This document shows positions 18,405 through 25,871 of a DNA stretch of 64,000 bases, piece by piece. Each line of letters starts with the position of its first letter. The first letter of the stretch is position 1. Origin of the DNA: Haloechinothrix_A salitolerans (GTDB lineage: Bacteria > Actinomycetota > Actinomycetes > Mycobacteriales > Pseudonocardiaceae). Position numbers and translations under genes: made by a program. Location of the stretch: the NCBI RefSeq assembly GCF_039544105.1, contig NZ_BAABLA010000028.1; one strand, given 5' to 3'. The notes below the pieces were generated by a model. That model was given only the letters and a program-made list of their open reading frames with translations. It made no database searches and was not told the DNA's origin.

Positions 18405-18555
18405 GGGCTGTACGTGGAGGGGAGTATTCCTTCGCGGTGGTGTCGTCAGCTCGGCGTGCTCCCCTCGGGAAATGCGCCCGGCACCCCGGCCAGCGTCTCG
18501 GCGCTGGTGGAAGAGACCTCCGGCGAAGTGGCTTACGTAAACCGCTCACCGGAGG
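18405..18555 (+). ncRNA. Probable yybP-ykoY type (manganese) riboswitch upstream of the TerC gene
   Basis: The leader contains GGGGAGTATTCC (18419-18430), the hallmark 5' element of this riboswitch class, closed by GAGGGGAG (18417-18424) with CTCCCCTC (18459-18466). A 3' element GGTGGAAGAGACCTCC follows (about 18506-18521). CCTCCGG (18517-18523) can also pair with CCGGAGG (18549-18555), which holds the GGAGG ribosome binding site of the next gene; this gives a plausible translational switch. yybP-ykoY elements are known to control TerC/Alx and other Mn exporter genes. Assigned from memory of the consensus, not by a covariance search. Confidence 0.62.
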
Positions 18556-18566
18556 CTTAAATCTTC

Positions 18567-19553
18567 ATGACCGTTCCACTGTGGCTGTGGCTGGCGACCG
18601 TAGGCGGGCTCCTGGCGCTCATCGCGCTTGACCTGGTCATCGTCGATCGAAAACCGCACGAGGTCACCACCGGCGAAGCCGCCCGGTGGGTCGCGTTCTA
18701 CGTCGCATGCGCTGTCGTGTTCGGCGCGGGCGTCTGGTACTTCGCGGGTCATGATCCCGGCGTCGAGTTCTTCACCGGATACATCACCGAGTACTCCCTC
18801 AGCGTCGACAACCTGTTCATCTTCATGCTGATCATGACGTCGTTCCGGGTGCCTGGCATCCACCAGCACCGGGTGCTGCTGATCGGCATCCTGCTCGCGT
18901 TGATCATGCGCGGTGCGTTCATCGCGGTTGGTGCCGCGCTGATCGCGAAGTTCGTCTGGGTGTTCTTCCTTTTCGGCGCGGTTCTGATTTGGACGTCGAT
19001 CAGCATGCTGCGTGGCGGCGAGCAGGAGGAGTATCACGAGAACGCCCTCGTCCGGCGGCTGCGGAAGCTCTTTCCCGTCACCGACGACTACGTTGGGCAC
19101 AAGATGATGGTCAAGCGCGACGGCAAGCGCTGGATCACGCCCATGTTCATCGTGATCGTCGCGATCGGCAGCGCGGACCTGCTGTTCGCCGTCGACTCCA
19201 TCCCGGCGATCTTCGGCATCACGCAAGAGGCGTTCCTCGTGTTCACCGCGAACGCCTTCGCGCTGATGGGCCTGCGCCAGCTGTACTTCCTGATCGGCGG
19301 TCTCGTCGACAAGCTGGTCTACCTGTCGTACGGGCTGGCGGCCATTCTCACGTTCATCGGTGTCAAGCTGGTATTGCACGCGACGTACAAGTACGGCTGG
19401 ACGCCGCCTGAGTGGGAGATCAACAACTGGGTCTCTCTCGGCGTGATCGCGTCCGTGTTGCTCGCGACGACGGTGGCGAGCCTGCTCAAGGGCCGCAGGG
19501 ACCGCAAGCGCGGGCTCGAGCCGCGCCAGGAGCCGGTGCACCAGTCGTCGTGA
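18567..19553 (+). CDS. TerC family integral membrane protein (Alx-like, probable Mn2+ exporter)
   Basis: 328 residues with seven to nine hydrophobic segments and the two acidic family signatures, EYSLSVDNLFIFMLIM (first half) and SADLLFAVDSIPAIFGIT (second half), whose Asp residues lie in the membrane and are thought to bind metal. Relatives such as E. coli Alx export manganese. The ATG at 18567 lies 11 bases after GGAGG, which is inside the predicted riboswitch hairpin, so expression is probably raised by Mn2+. The C-terminus is cytoplasmic and basic. The RES toxin gene is convergent, 17 bases away. Confidence 0.92.
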   Translation: MTVPLWLWLATVGGLLALIALDLVIVDRKPHEVTTGEAARWVAFYVACAVVFGAGVWYFAGHDPGVEFFTGYITEYSLSVDNLFIFMLIMTSFRVPGIHQHRVLLIGILLALIMRGAFIAVGAALIAKFVWVFFLFGAVLIWTSISMLRGGEQEEYHENALVRRLRKLFPVTDDYVGHKMMVKRDGKRWITPMFIVIVAIGSADLLFAVDSIPAIFGITQEAFLVFTANAFALMGLRQLYFLIGGLVDKLVYLSYGLAAILTFIGVKLVLHATYKYGWTPPEWEINNWVSLGVIASVLLATTVASLLKGRRDRKRGLEPRQEPVHQSS

Positions 19554-19570
19554 TCCCCAGGCACTCCGTC

Positions 19571-20227
19571 TCAGCCAAGCAGCAAGTACCCCAGCTCGTC
19601 GCACACCCTGGTCAGTGGCAGGTCGAGACCGGGGTGGTTGAGCGGCAGCAAGACGTCCGGCTCTTCCGGGAGTGCCGCGCTGGCGGGCGGGTCCCACAGG
19701 CATAGCGCGGGCTCGCCGGAGTCCATCGACGACCGGTACCAGACGCCGTCGAGCCGCGGATGCGCCGCACGGATCGCCCTTGCCCAGCGTTGCGTCATCT
19801 TCTTCGGCCCGCTGGAGATCTCCTGCGACGCGCCGACGCGCGTGGGCCACAGCCCGGACAGGTCCAGTAGTCGCAACGTGCGGGCGGGCCGGAGCACGAC
19901 GAGGTGCGGTGAGCGGGTGGTGCGGTCGACGGCCGACGTCGTCTGGAACACCTCGGCGACGCTGGTGCGTACGGACAACGCGAAGTAGAGCACGCCCGAA
20001 TGATCGTCGGTGGCGGGCGTGCCGTCCGGCGCGGGCTGCTGCGGGTCGAACCGGCCGTGCGGCAGCGGCCCGGTGTAGCGGAACGAGTTCCAGCGCTGCG
20101 GGTGGTTGCCGAGCGCGGTGAAGATCCGTACCAGCCTGGTCGCTGGATGCACCGCGACGACGTCTTCCTCGGGTCGGAGGGCGCCAGCCAGCTCGGACGC
20201 CGACGGCGGGGGTGGGAGTCGTGCCAT
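19571..20227 (-). CDS. RES domain toxin of a RES/Xre toxin-antitoxin module
   Basis: 218 residues. The RES domain is recognised by TRLVRIFTALGNHPQRWNSF with GRFDPQQP, then GVLYFALSVRTSVAEVFQ with the conserved Tyr and Glu, and a late Ser-containing segment. RES toxins (for example MbcT of M. tuberculosis) degrade NAD+ or modify cellular targets when not held by their antitoxin. ATG 20227 begins MARLPPPPSASEL; a TTG at 20236 is in frame. The gene lies 16 bases after the antitoxin stop on the same strand, the usual antitoxin-first order. Degradation of NAD+ by this member is inferred. Confidence 0.82.
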   Translation of the reverse strand: MARLPPPPSASELAGALRPEEDVVAVHPATRLVRIFTALGNHPQRWNSFRYTGPLPHGRFDPQQPAPDGTPATDDHSGVLYFALSVRTSVAEVFQTTSAVDRTTRSPHLVVLRPARTLRLLDLSGLWPTRVGASQEISSGPKKMTQRWARAIRAAHPRLDGVWYRSSMDSGEPALCLWDPPASAALPEEPDVLLPLNHPGLDLPLTRVCDELGYLLLG

Positions 20228-20243
20228 ATGGACCAAGGCGCGG

Positions 20244-20825
20244 TCAGGCCGCCGTGCCGAGGGTCGACGCCAGCTCCGCGACCGCGTGCGGGTCGCCGTG
20301 GGCGAGCAGCCACTGCCTTGGGGTGACGGGCTTGCCGTCGATCTCCAGATCGGGCTGCGGGGTGTTCATGAACGCGGCGATCATCAAGGGCGGTTGGTCC
20401 TCCGGCAGCGCGGGCAGCACGACGTCCAGGCCAGGCAGTACGGTCGAGCCGCTGAACTGCCACGCGGGTAGCTGCCAGCCCTTGTCTTTCCAGCCGGTGA
20501 GCTTGCCTTCCTTGAGCCGGTGCCGCACCCGGCTGCTGTCGATACCGAGCAGCCGCGCGGTGTCGGCGACCGAGTACGACGAGTCCGCGAACACCGCACG
20601 TGCCGCGATGGTGCTGGCCCTCGGGTCGGTCTCCCGCTCGTCATAGGACGACAGATCGAGTCCGACGTCAGTTAGTACCTGTCGCTGCGCGGGGGAGAAG
20701 TAGTCGGCGGGGTTCGGCTGCGGCGGCGAGACCTTGCGTGCCGCGTCGGCGACGAGCCGCAGGAACTTGCCCGGGTCGATCTTCAACCCGGCTTCGGCGA
20801 GGACCGATTCCAATCCCGCGGTCAT
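20244..20825 (-). CDS. Xre/MbcA/ParS-type antitoxin
   Basis: 193 residues. The centre holds a helix-turn-helix, SYSVADTARLLGIDSSRVRHR, followed by a wing-like KLTGWKDKGWQLPAWQF. The C-terminal 50 residues (FMNTPQPDLEIDGKPVTPRQ, WLLAHGDPHAVAELA) match the toxin-binding domain of MbcA/ParS antitoxins, in which GDPxxV/A is typical. The ATG at 20825 follows TATGAT by six bases and has no Shine-Dalgarno sequence, so the transcript may be leaderless. It lies directly upstream of the RES toxin gene and should repress its own promoter. Confidence 0.8.
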   Translation of the reverse strand: MTAGLESVLAEAGLKIDPGKFLRLVADAARKVSPPQPNPADYFSPAQRQVLTDVGLDLSSYDERETDPRASTIAARAVFADSSYSVADTARLLGIDSSRVRHRLKEGKLTGWKDKGWQLPAWQFSGSTVLPGLDVVLPALPEDQPPLMIAAFMNTPQPDLEIDGKPVTPRQWLLAHGDPHAVAELASTLGTAA

Positions 20826-20831
20826 GGCGTC

Positions 20832-20862
20832 ATCATAGCACGCGCGTGCGCTTTCGTGCGCT
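20832..20862 (-). promoter_or_regulatory. Promoter and candidate autoregulatory operator of the RES/Xre module
   Basis: On the minus strand TATGAT (20832-20837) is a good -10. The spacer carries the perfect 12-base palindrome GCACGCGCGTGC (20838-20849), overlapping two direct repeats AGCGCACG ten bases apart (20845-20852 and 20855-20862). Repressor binding here would block RNA polymerase. Confidence 0.55.
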
Positions 20863-20869
20863 CGTGTGT

Positions 20870-21862
20870 TCACCGTGACTCACGCAGTGAACTGCCCCGG
20901 ACGACGAACTCCGGACTCAGCTCCGTGTGCCGCGGTGCGCCGGTCTCACCCGCGAGTCGCGCGACAATGTGCCGTGCGGCGGTCACGCCCATCTCGTAGG
21001 CCGGTTGGCTGACCACCGACAGCGCTGGTCGCACCGCCATCGCCCACGCCGCGACGTCGAACGCGACGACGCCGAAGTCCGTGCCGAGCGCCAGTTCGTG
21101 CTCGGTCACCGCCCCGAGCGTGTCCGGTGTGAGCTGTGGTGACGCGATCAGCAGCGCGTCGGCGGACACAGGTGGCGTGAGCAGGTCCCGGATAGCGCTG
21201 GCGGCGGTGTCAGAGCGGGGACAGGCGTGGCGGATAAGGCACTCGTCGGCGTTCGTTCCCAGGGCGTCCTGGTATCCGGCGAGGCGCTGCCGATCCGGGT
21301 AGCCATCCGCACGGCAGCCGAAGTAGCCGATCCGGCGATAGCCCGCGTCGAGCAGCTGCGAGGTGGCCTTGGCCGCCGCCGCTCGCGTGTCGACGAGCAC
21401 TCGGTCGCTGCGTGGCTCGTCCAATGGCCGGTCCACCGCGACGACCGCGGCACCGTGATCGATCAGTTTGCTCACGTCAGTCGCGGCGCTTGTTGGGGCG
21501 ATGACGACGCCCGCGACGCGCTCCTGCAGCGCGACGTCGAGGGCGGACCGCTCCCTGGCGGGGTCGTCGTCGGTGTCGCAGAGCACGACGGAGTAGCCGC
21601 TGTCTCGAGCGGTGTCCTCGAGTCCCCGGGCGAGCGCGGCGAAGAATGGATCGCCGATGTCGGTGACGACCAGCGTCAGTGTCGCGGTCGTTTTGCGGCG
21701 CAGGTTGCGGGCAGGCCCGTGGGGCCGATACCCGAGTTCTTCCGCCGCGGCGCGCACTCGCTTGGCGAGTTCGGGATCGACCGTGGCTTTCCCGTTCAGC
21801 GCGCGCGACACGGTCGCCGTCGACACATTCGCTCGCGCCGCCACGTCGCCGATCGTCGGCAT
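20870..21862 (-). CDS. LacI family transcriptional regulator
   Basis: 330 residues from ATG 21862, with AAAGGA about ten bases upstream. The N-terminal helix-turn-helix and hinge are textbook LacI: TIGDVAARANVSTATVSRAL, then LGYRPHGPARNLRRKTT. The rest is a periplasmic-binding-type effector domain (TLVVTDIGDPFFAALARGLE; AGVVIAPTSA; DAGYRRIGYFG; ADALLIASPQ). The effector is probably a sugar, but no sugar operon is adjacent, so its target cannot be named. It ends eight bases before the RES/Xre operator region. Confidence 0.88.
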   Translation of the reverse strand: MPTIGDVAARANVSTATVSRALNGKATVDPELAKRVRAAAEELGYRPHGPARNLRRKTTATLTLVVTDIGDPFFAALARGLEDTARDSGYSVVLCDTDDDPARERSALDVALQERVAGVVIAPTSAATDVSKLIDHGAAVVAVDRPLDEPRSDRVLVDTRAAAAKATSQLLDAGYRRIGYFGCRADGYPDRQRLAGYQDALGTNADECLIRHACPRSDTAASAIRDLLTPPVSADALLIASPQLTPDTLGAVTEHELALGTDFGVVAFDVAAWAMAVRPALSVVSQPAYEMGVTAARHIVARLAGETGAPRHTELSPEFVVRGSSLRESR

Positions 21863-22045
21863 CGTGAGCGTCCTTTCTGCCTCCGAATAGCTTCGCACTA
21901 CTAACGGCACGCGAGCGCCGGTGTCACGGAGACGCCGAGCACGGTATCACCCACATGGACCACAATGGCCGCTATCCGGGGTCGCGACGGTGGCCTTCGG
22001 TCGGCTTCTCAGTGACCCTGTGGAGGGCACGAGGAGGAGGTCGCC

Positions 22046-23029
22046 ATGGCAAGGCTCGTCGGGGCGGTGGCGCGTGCGGCGGGAGTCGGTGTGGCGGTAG
22101 TCACAGTGGTGGCCGCCGGATTGTCCGGGGCGCACGCGAAGCCAGTGGAACCGGCCATCGTCGGTGGTCAGGACGCCGAGATCGAGGACTTCCCGTTCAC
22201 TGTGGCGCTGCGGTTCTCCTCAAGCGGCGAGCAGTTCTGCGGCGGAACGCTGGTCGCGCCAGACAAGGTCGTGACGGCGGCGCATTGCGTCGCGCCGCAG
22301 GACCCCGGCGATCTCGCGGTGGTTTCCGGCAGGACGGAGTTGAGTTCGAACGACGGGACCGTGTCAGACGTCAGCGACATCTGGGTACACCCCGACAACG
22401 GCACCGACGGCGCGAACTACGACGTCGCCGTGCTGACGTTGGCCGAGTCGCTCGACCGGCGGACCGCCGACCTCGCCGAGCGGGACGACCCGGCGTACGA
22501 GCCGGATACCGAGGCGACCGTGCTCGGCTGGGGCCGCACTTCGGAGGGCGGGGAGTCCGCCGACCATCTGCAGCAGGTCCAGGTGCCGATCACGACGGAC
22601 GAGTACTGCTCGGACGCCTACGGCGACTCCTACCGCAAGTCAGGGATGTTCTGTGCCGGACTCGATGAAGGTGGCAAGGACGCTTGCCAGGGCGACTCCG
22701 GCGGGCCGATCGTCGTTGGGTCGACGCTGATCGGCGTCGTCTCCTGGGGCGAGGGCTGCGCCCGGCCAGGAAAGCCGGGGGTCTACGCCAAGGTCGGCGC
22801 CTTCGTCGAGGAGCTGTCCGACCAGATTGGTGACGACGAGGGTGATCCGAACGAGCCGGAACCGACGTCGACGTCCACGGAGGAGCCCGAGCCGACGACA
22901 GAGCCGACCGACGAGCCAGCGCCGCAGCCGGAACCGGCGCCGACCAGCACCCCGTCGGCAACCGACGAGCCGGCGCCGCAGCCACAGCCCGCTCCTACCA
23001 CCACACCCACGACGACGTCAGCGCCCTGA
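22046..23029 (+). CDS. Secreted trypsin-like serine protease with Pro/Thr/Glu-rich tail
   Basis: 327 residues. A signal peptide (1-31, ending SGAHA) is followed by a short propeptide and the activation site IVGGQDAEIEDFPF. The S1 triad is visible: His in VVTAAHCVAP, Asp in NYDVAVLTLAE, Ser in ACQGDSGGPIVV. DACQGDSGGP has Asp six residues before the Ser, the trypsin specificity position, so cleavage after Arg/Lys is expected. Residues about 265-327 form a low-complexity tail of repeated EPxPT and PAPQP units that may span cell wall. A GAGGAGG ribosome site precedes the ATG. It probably acts outside the cell in protein degradation. Confidence 0.93.
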   Translation: MARLVGAVARAAGVGVAVVTVVAAGLSGAHAKPVEPAIVGGQDAEIEDFPFTVALRFSSSGEQFCGGTLVAPDKVVTAAHCVAPQDPGDLAVVSGRTELSSNDGTVSDVSDIWVHPDNGTDGANYDVAVLTLAESLDRRTADLAERDDPAYEPDTEATVLGWGRTSEGGESADHLQQVQVPITTDEYCSDAYGDSYRKSGMFCAGLDEGGKDACQGDSGGPIVVGSTLIGVVSWGEGCARPGKPGVYAKVGAFVEELSDQIGDDEGDPNEPEPTSTSTEEPEPTTEPTDEPAPQPEPAPTSTPSATDEPAPQPQPAPTTTPTTTSAP

Positions 23030-23062
23030 CCGGGACGCCCCACGCCGGTAGCCTCGGACGTC

Positions 23063-23998
23063 ATGGAGCTCGTAAGTAGCGACGACATCGATGCGGCAGC
23101 TAGGCGGATCAAGCCGTATGTGCTGCGCACGCCGTTGCTTCACTCCGAACGACTCTCGGACGAACTCGGCTGCCGCGTCCTGGTCAAAGCCGAGAACCTG
23201 CAGCACACCGGCAGCTTCAAACCCCGGGGCGCGTGCAACACGCTGTTGTCCTGGCGGGAGCGGGGCGAGCTGCCCGAGCGGGTCGTCACCTTCTCGGCGG
23301 GCAACCACGCGGCGGCGGTCGCGTTCGCGGGCAGACAGCTCGGCGTGACCGTGACGGTCAGCATGCCCGAGTCGGCACAACAGGCCAAAGTGGACAACGT
23401 GCGCCGCTACGGCGGTGAGATCGTACCCACCGACGATCTGAGGGGCACCTGCGACCGGTTGGCGCGGGAGCACGATTGTCCGGCGCTGTATCCGTTCGAC
23501 CTGCCCGAGGTGATCGCGGGCCAGGGCACCGTCGGTCGCGAGATCCGCGAAGACGTCCAGCCGGACCTCGTGCTCGTCCCGGTCGGCGGTGGTGGCCTCG
23601 TCGGCGGCATCGGGACCGCCGTGAAGGCCGCCGCGCCTGACTGTCGCGTAGTTGGCGTTGAACCCGCGCTTTCCAACGCGGTCGGGCAGGCACTCGCCGC
23701 GAACGAGGTGGTTCGCCTGCCGCGCGGCGCCCCGACCATGGCCGACGGCCTCGCCGCGCCATTCGCGGGGGAACACACCCTCGCGCAGGTGCGGCGCTAC
23801 GTCGACGACGTCGTCAGCGTCGCCGAGAGCGACATCGCGACGGCGTGGCCCGACATGATCGCGGCGACGCGGCTCATGCTGGAACCGTCCGCCGTTGTCG
23901 GGCTCGCCGCGTTGCGCGCCGGGGCGGTGGCTGTGCCGGACGGCGGCACCGTGGTGCTGGTCGCCTCCGGCGGCAACGCCGCACCGCCCCGGGACTGA
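23063..23998 (+). CDS. PLP-dependent threonine/serine dehydratase family enzyme
   Basis: 311 residues, fold type II PLP enzyme. The Schiff-base lysine is in HTGSFKPRGACNTL (about residue 53), the substrate loop is FSAGNHAAAVAFAG, and the phosphate-binding glycine loop is VPVGGGGLVGGIG. Most dehydratases have SFKIRGA; the Pro here is a small deviation. There is no C-terminal ACT regulatory domain, so it resembles the catabolic threonine dehydratase/serine racemase type rather than biosynthetic IlvA. The reaction would be threonine or serine to 2-oxoacid plus ammonia. Substrate preference cannot be read from sequence. Confidence 0.85.
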   Translation: MELVSSDDIDAAARRIKPYVLRTPLLHSERLSDELGCRVLVKAENLQHTGSFKPRGACNTLLSWRERGELPERVVTFSAGNHAAAVAFAGRQLGVTVTVSMPESAQQAKVDNVRRYGGEIVPTDDLRGTCDRLAREHDCPALYPFDLPEVIAGQGTVGREIREDVQPDLVLVPVGGGGLVGGIGTAVKAAAPDCRVVGVEPALSNAVGQALAANEVVRLPRGAPTMADGLAAPFAGEHTLAQVRRYVDDVVSVAESDIATAWPDMIAATRLMLEPSAVVGLAALRAGAVAVPDGGTVVLVASGGNAAPPRD

Positions 23999-24001
23999 GC
24001 G

Positions 24002-24862
24002 CTACTTCCCGAATACCGTGGCGGGGAACGCGCCCGCCCCGACGACCGTCCGGCTCAACGTCTTGCCAATCTCACGCAGCCGCAGGCACTTCTCCTCACC
24101 GAGGTGGGTGAATGGCGCGGTCGCCGCCGCGTCCGTGGCCGCTTCGACACGCTCCCGCAGCGCGACACCCTCGGCGGTCAGTTCGCCGTCGTCGTCCAGG
24201 ATGCCCTGCTCACGCAGCCGTTCCACCCCGGCGGACCACTGCTCGTCGGACCAGCCCCTGGTCGCCTTCGCGGCGGCCTCGGTGAAGCCCCGACCGGTGG
24301 CGCTATGCGTGATGAGCGCGGAGAGGCCGTCGACGTCGTGAGTGGTGAGCGCGGCGATGTGGCCGTCGCCCCGGAACTCCCGCAGCAGCGTGATCGCGTG
24401 CCACAGCGCCAGATGCGGCTGCTCCGGCCAGTCGAGCTCGGCGTGGGCGGAGTAGAGCGGCCTGCCCTCCGGCGTGCAGCCCGCCGTGGCTTCGCGTGCC
24501 AGTTCGGCGGCCTCAGCGACTTCGTGGGAGTCCACGGCGTCACCGAGCAGACGCCGTAACGCGGCGTCGGCCACCTCAAGCCGGGTGGCGAGGATCGTCT
24601 CCGGCGAGGCGAGCCCCCACGCCTTCGGGATGTGGCGGGCGACGAGATCGGGGTTGAAGTTGTAGAACGTCGCGGTGACCACCCCGGCACCGACCGGCCC
24701 CATCGGGGCCGACCGGCTCGCGAAGTAGGACATCCTGCCCGGCTTCAAGCCGATCCCGGCCAGCTTCTCGTCGGCCTCCGGCGCGAAATAGACCAGCGAG
24801 TGCAGCGGGTCAAGGGCGCGGTGGCATTTCGCGGCGAGCTCGGCCGCCTTCGCATCAGACAT
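24002..24862 (-). CDS. SCO6745-like family protein of unknown function
   Basis: 286 residues from ATG 24862. The mostly helical protein contains SLVYFAPEADEKLAGIGL, YFASRSAPMGPVGAGVVTAT followed by FYNFNP, and a C-terminal winged-helix-like half (WSAGVERLREQGILDDDGEL). From memory this matches an actinobacterial family typified by SCO6745; its biochemical role is not known. The frame is open upstream to 24991, but that stretch overlaps a repeat (24944-24980) and lacks coding character. The gene converges with the dehydratase gene, with three bases between. Confidence 0.65.
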   Translation of the reverse strand: MSDAKAAELAAKCHRALDPLHSLVYFAPEADEKLAGIGLKPGRMSYFASRSAPMGPVGAGVVTATFYNFNPDLVARHIPKAWGLASPETILATRLEVADAALRRLLGDAVDSHEVAEAAELAREATAGCTPEGRPLYSAHAELDWPEQPHLALWHAITLLREFRGDGHIAALTTHDVDGLSALITHSATGRGFTEAAAKATRGWSDEQWSAGVERLREQGILDDDGELTAEGVALRERVEAATDAAATAPFTHLGEEKCLRLREIGKTLSRTVVGAGAFPATVFGK

Positions 24863-24943
24863 GACGGCCACGATACCCACGAGTAGAAAAGCAGTGGAGG
24901 TCCCGCGCTCAGCCGTGCGGTCACGGGAACTCCACTGACCCCC

Positions 24944-25017
24944 AAAACCGATGTGGCGGGCAAAACCGATGTGTGGCGGGACCCCGCTCACGAGGAGGGG
25001 CCGCGGGATCCCGCCAC
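24944..25017. repeat. Direct repeat and hairpin between two minus-strand genes
   Basis: AAAACCGATGTG occurs twice, at 24944 and 24962, each followed by GGCGGG. The second copy runs into a hairpin: GTGGCGGGA (24973-24981) pairs with TCCCGCCAC (25009-25017). The hairpin lies 19 bases after the lipase stop (minus strand) and may terminate that transcript. Confidence 0.6.
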
Positions 25018-25035
25018 TCGGTCCGCGCCTCGCCG

Positions 25036-25746
25036 CTATGTCGCGGCGACGAAGTCCCGCACTTGCCGCGAGACGGTGTCGTTGCTGAGGAAGTCGCTGT
25101 GTCCGATGCAGGCGGTGTGGGTGTTGGCCGCACCGTCGAGCACCGTGCTGTCGTCCGGGTTGATCACCGCGTCACAGGAAGACCACCAGGTGCCGTAGTC
25201 GACCGATCCCGGCGTCTCGTCACCGGCGTTGAGGTCGCTGAGGAAGCCCGAGCCAGGCCGCATCTCGTAGCAGGACGTCGTCCAGCACCAGTACGCCGAG
25301 TTGGTGCCATGGTTCGGGCCGGCGAGCGAGACCCAGTCGTCGACGTAGCTCGTGCCGCCGAGGAACTTCACGTACCAGCGGGAGTTCAGCCCACCCATAG
25401 AGTGCGTGACGATGTCGACTTGCGCGGCTCCCGTCGCGGCGCGCACATCGTCGATGAGGGCGGCCAGTTGCTGGGCGGTGGTCTTGTTGGACTGGGCGGA
25501 GTTGTAGTCCCAGGCGTATAGCTCGCTGTCGGCGTATCCGGCGGCCTTGAAGTCGGCCACCATCTCGTCCCATGCGGAGCTGCTGCTGGACCAGCCGTGC
25601 ACGAACACGACCGGGTTGCGGTCGGCGGCAGCGGCGGCGGGCGCGGCGAACAGTGAGCCGAGCGCGAGGGCCGCGAGAGACAGGAGCAGGGTCAGACGTC
25701 GTGACAGCGGGGTATTGCCTCGCCGTTTGTGGGAACGCAGGGTCAT
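25036..25746 (-). CDS. Secreted lipase/esterase (alpha/beta hydrolase, EstA type)
   Basis: 236 residues from ATG 25746, with AGAGGA seven bases upstream. Residues 1-40 form a long signal peptide (RRLTLLLSLAALALGSLFAA, cleavage near AAAAADRN). The mature enzyme begins with the oxyanion-hole strand PVVFVHGWSSSSS; the nucleophile is in DIVTHSMGGLNSRW (GxSxG-like HSMGG), with a probable Asp in CDAVINPDDST and His in CIGHSDFLSN. Paired cysteines (WCWTTSCYEM, SSCDAV, TACIG) suggest disulfides. It hydrolyses short or medium chain esters by family. It is divergent from a PucR-type regulator. Confidence 0.9.
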   Translation of the reverse strand: MTLRSHKRRGNTPLSRRLTLLLSLAALALGSLFAAPAAAAADRNPVVFVHGWSSSSSAWDEMVADFKAAGYADSELYAWDYNSAQSNKTTAQQLAALIDDVRAATGAAQVDIVTHSMGGLNSRWYVKFLGGTSYVDDWVSLAGPNHGTNSAYWCWTTSCYEMRPGSGFLSDLNAGDETPGSVDYGTWWSSCDAVINPDDSTVLDGAANTHTACIGHSDFLSNDTVSRQVRDFVAAT

Positions 25747-25846
25747 CAATCGTCCTCTCGGTGTGACGAGTGGGATAGCTCACAGCATGACGGCGCTGTG
25801 GGTGCGGCGTCTCTGCGCCAGCAGGCCAAGATCTGGCCAGAAAGTG

Positions 25847-25862
25847 TTGTGATCAGACACAA
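25847..25862. promoter_or_regulatory. Inverted repeat in the lipase/PucR divergent region
   Basis: TTGTG (25847-25851) and CACAA (25858-25862) flank ATCAGA, a compact dyad 9 bases before the GTG of the PucR gene. It is a candidate operator for that regulator or another factor acting on one or both divergent promoters. Confidence 0.4.
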
Positions 25863-25871
25863 TGTCGCTCC

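Noticed and set aside
18203..18631. Open frames across the TerC leader
   Set aside because: The region is explained by riboswitch-like structure and has no ORF with a ribosome site and conserved product.
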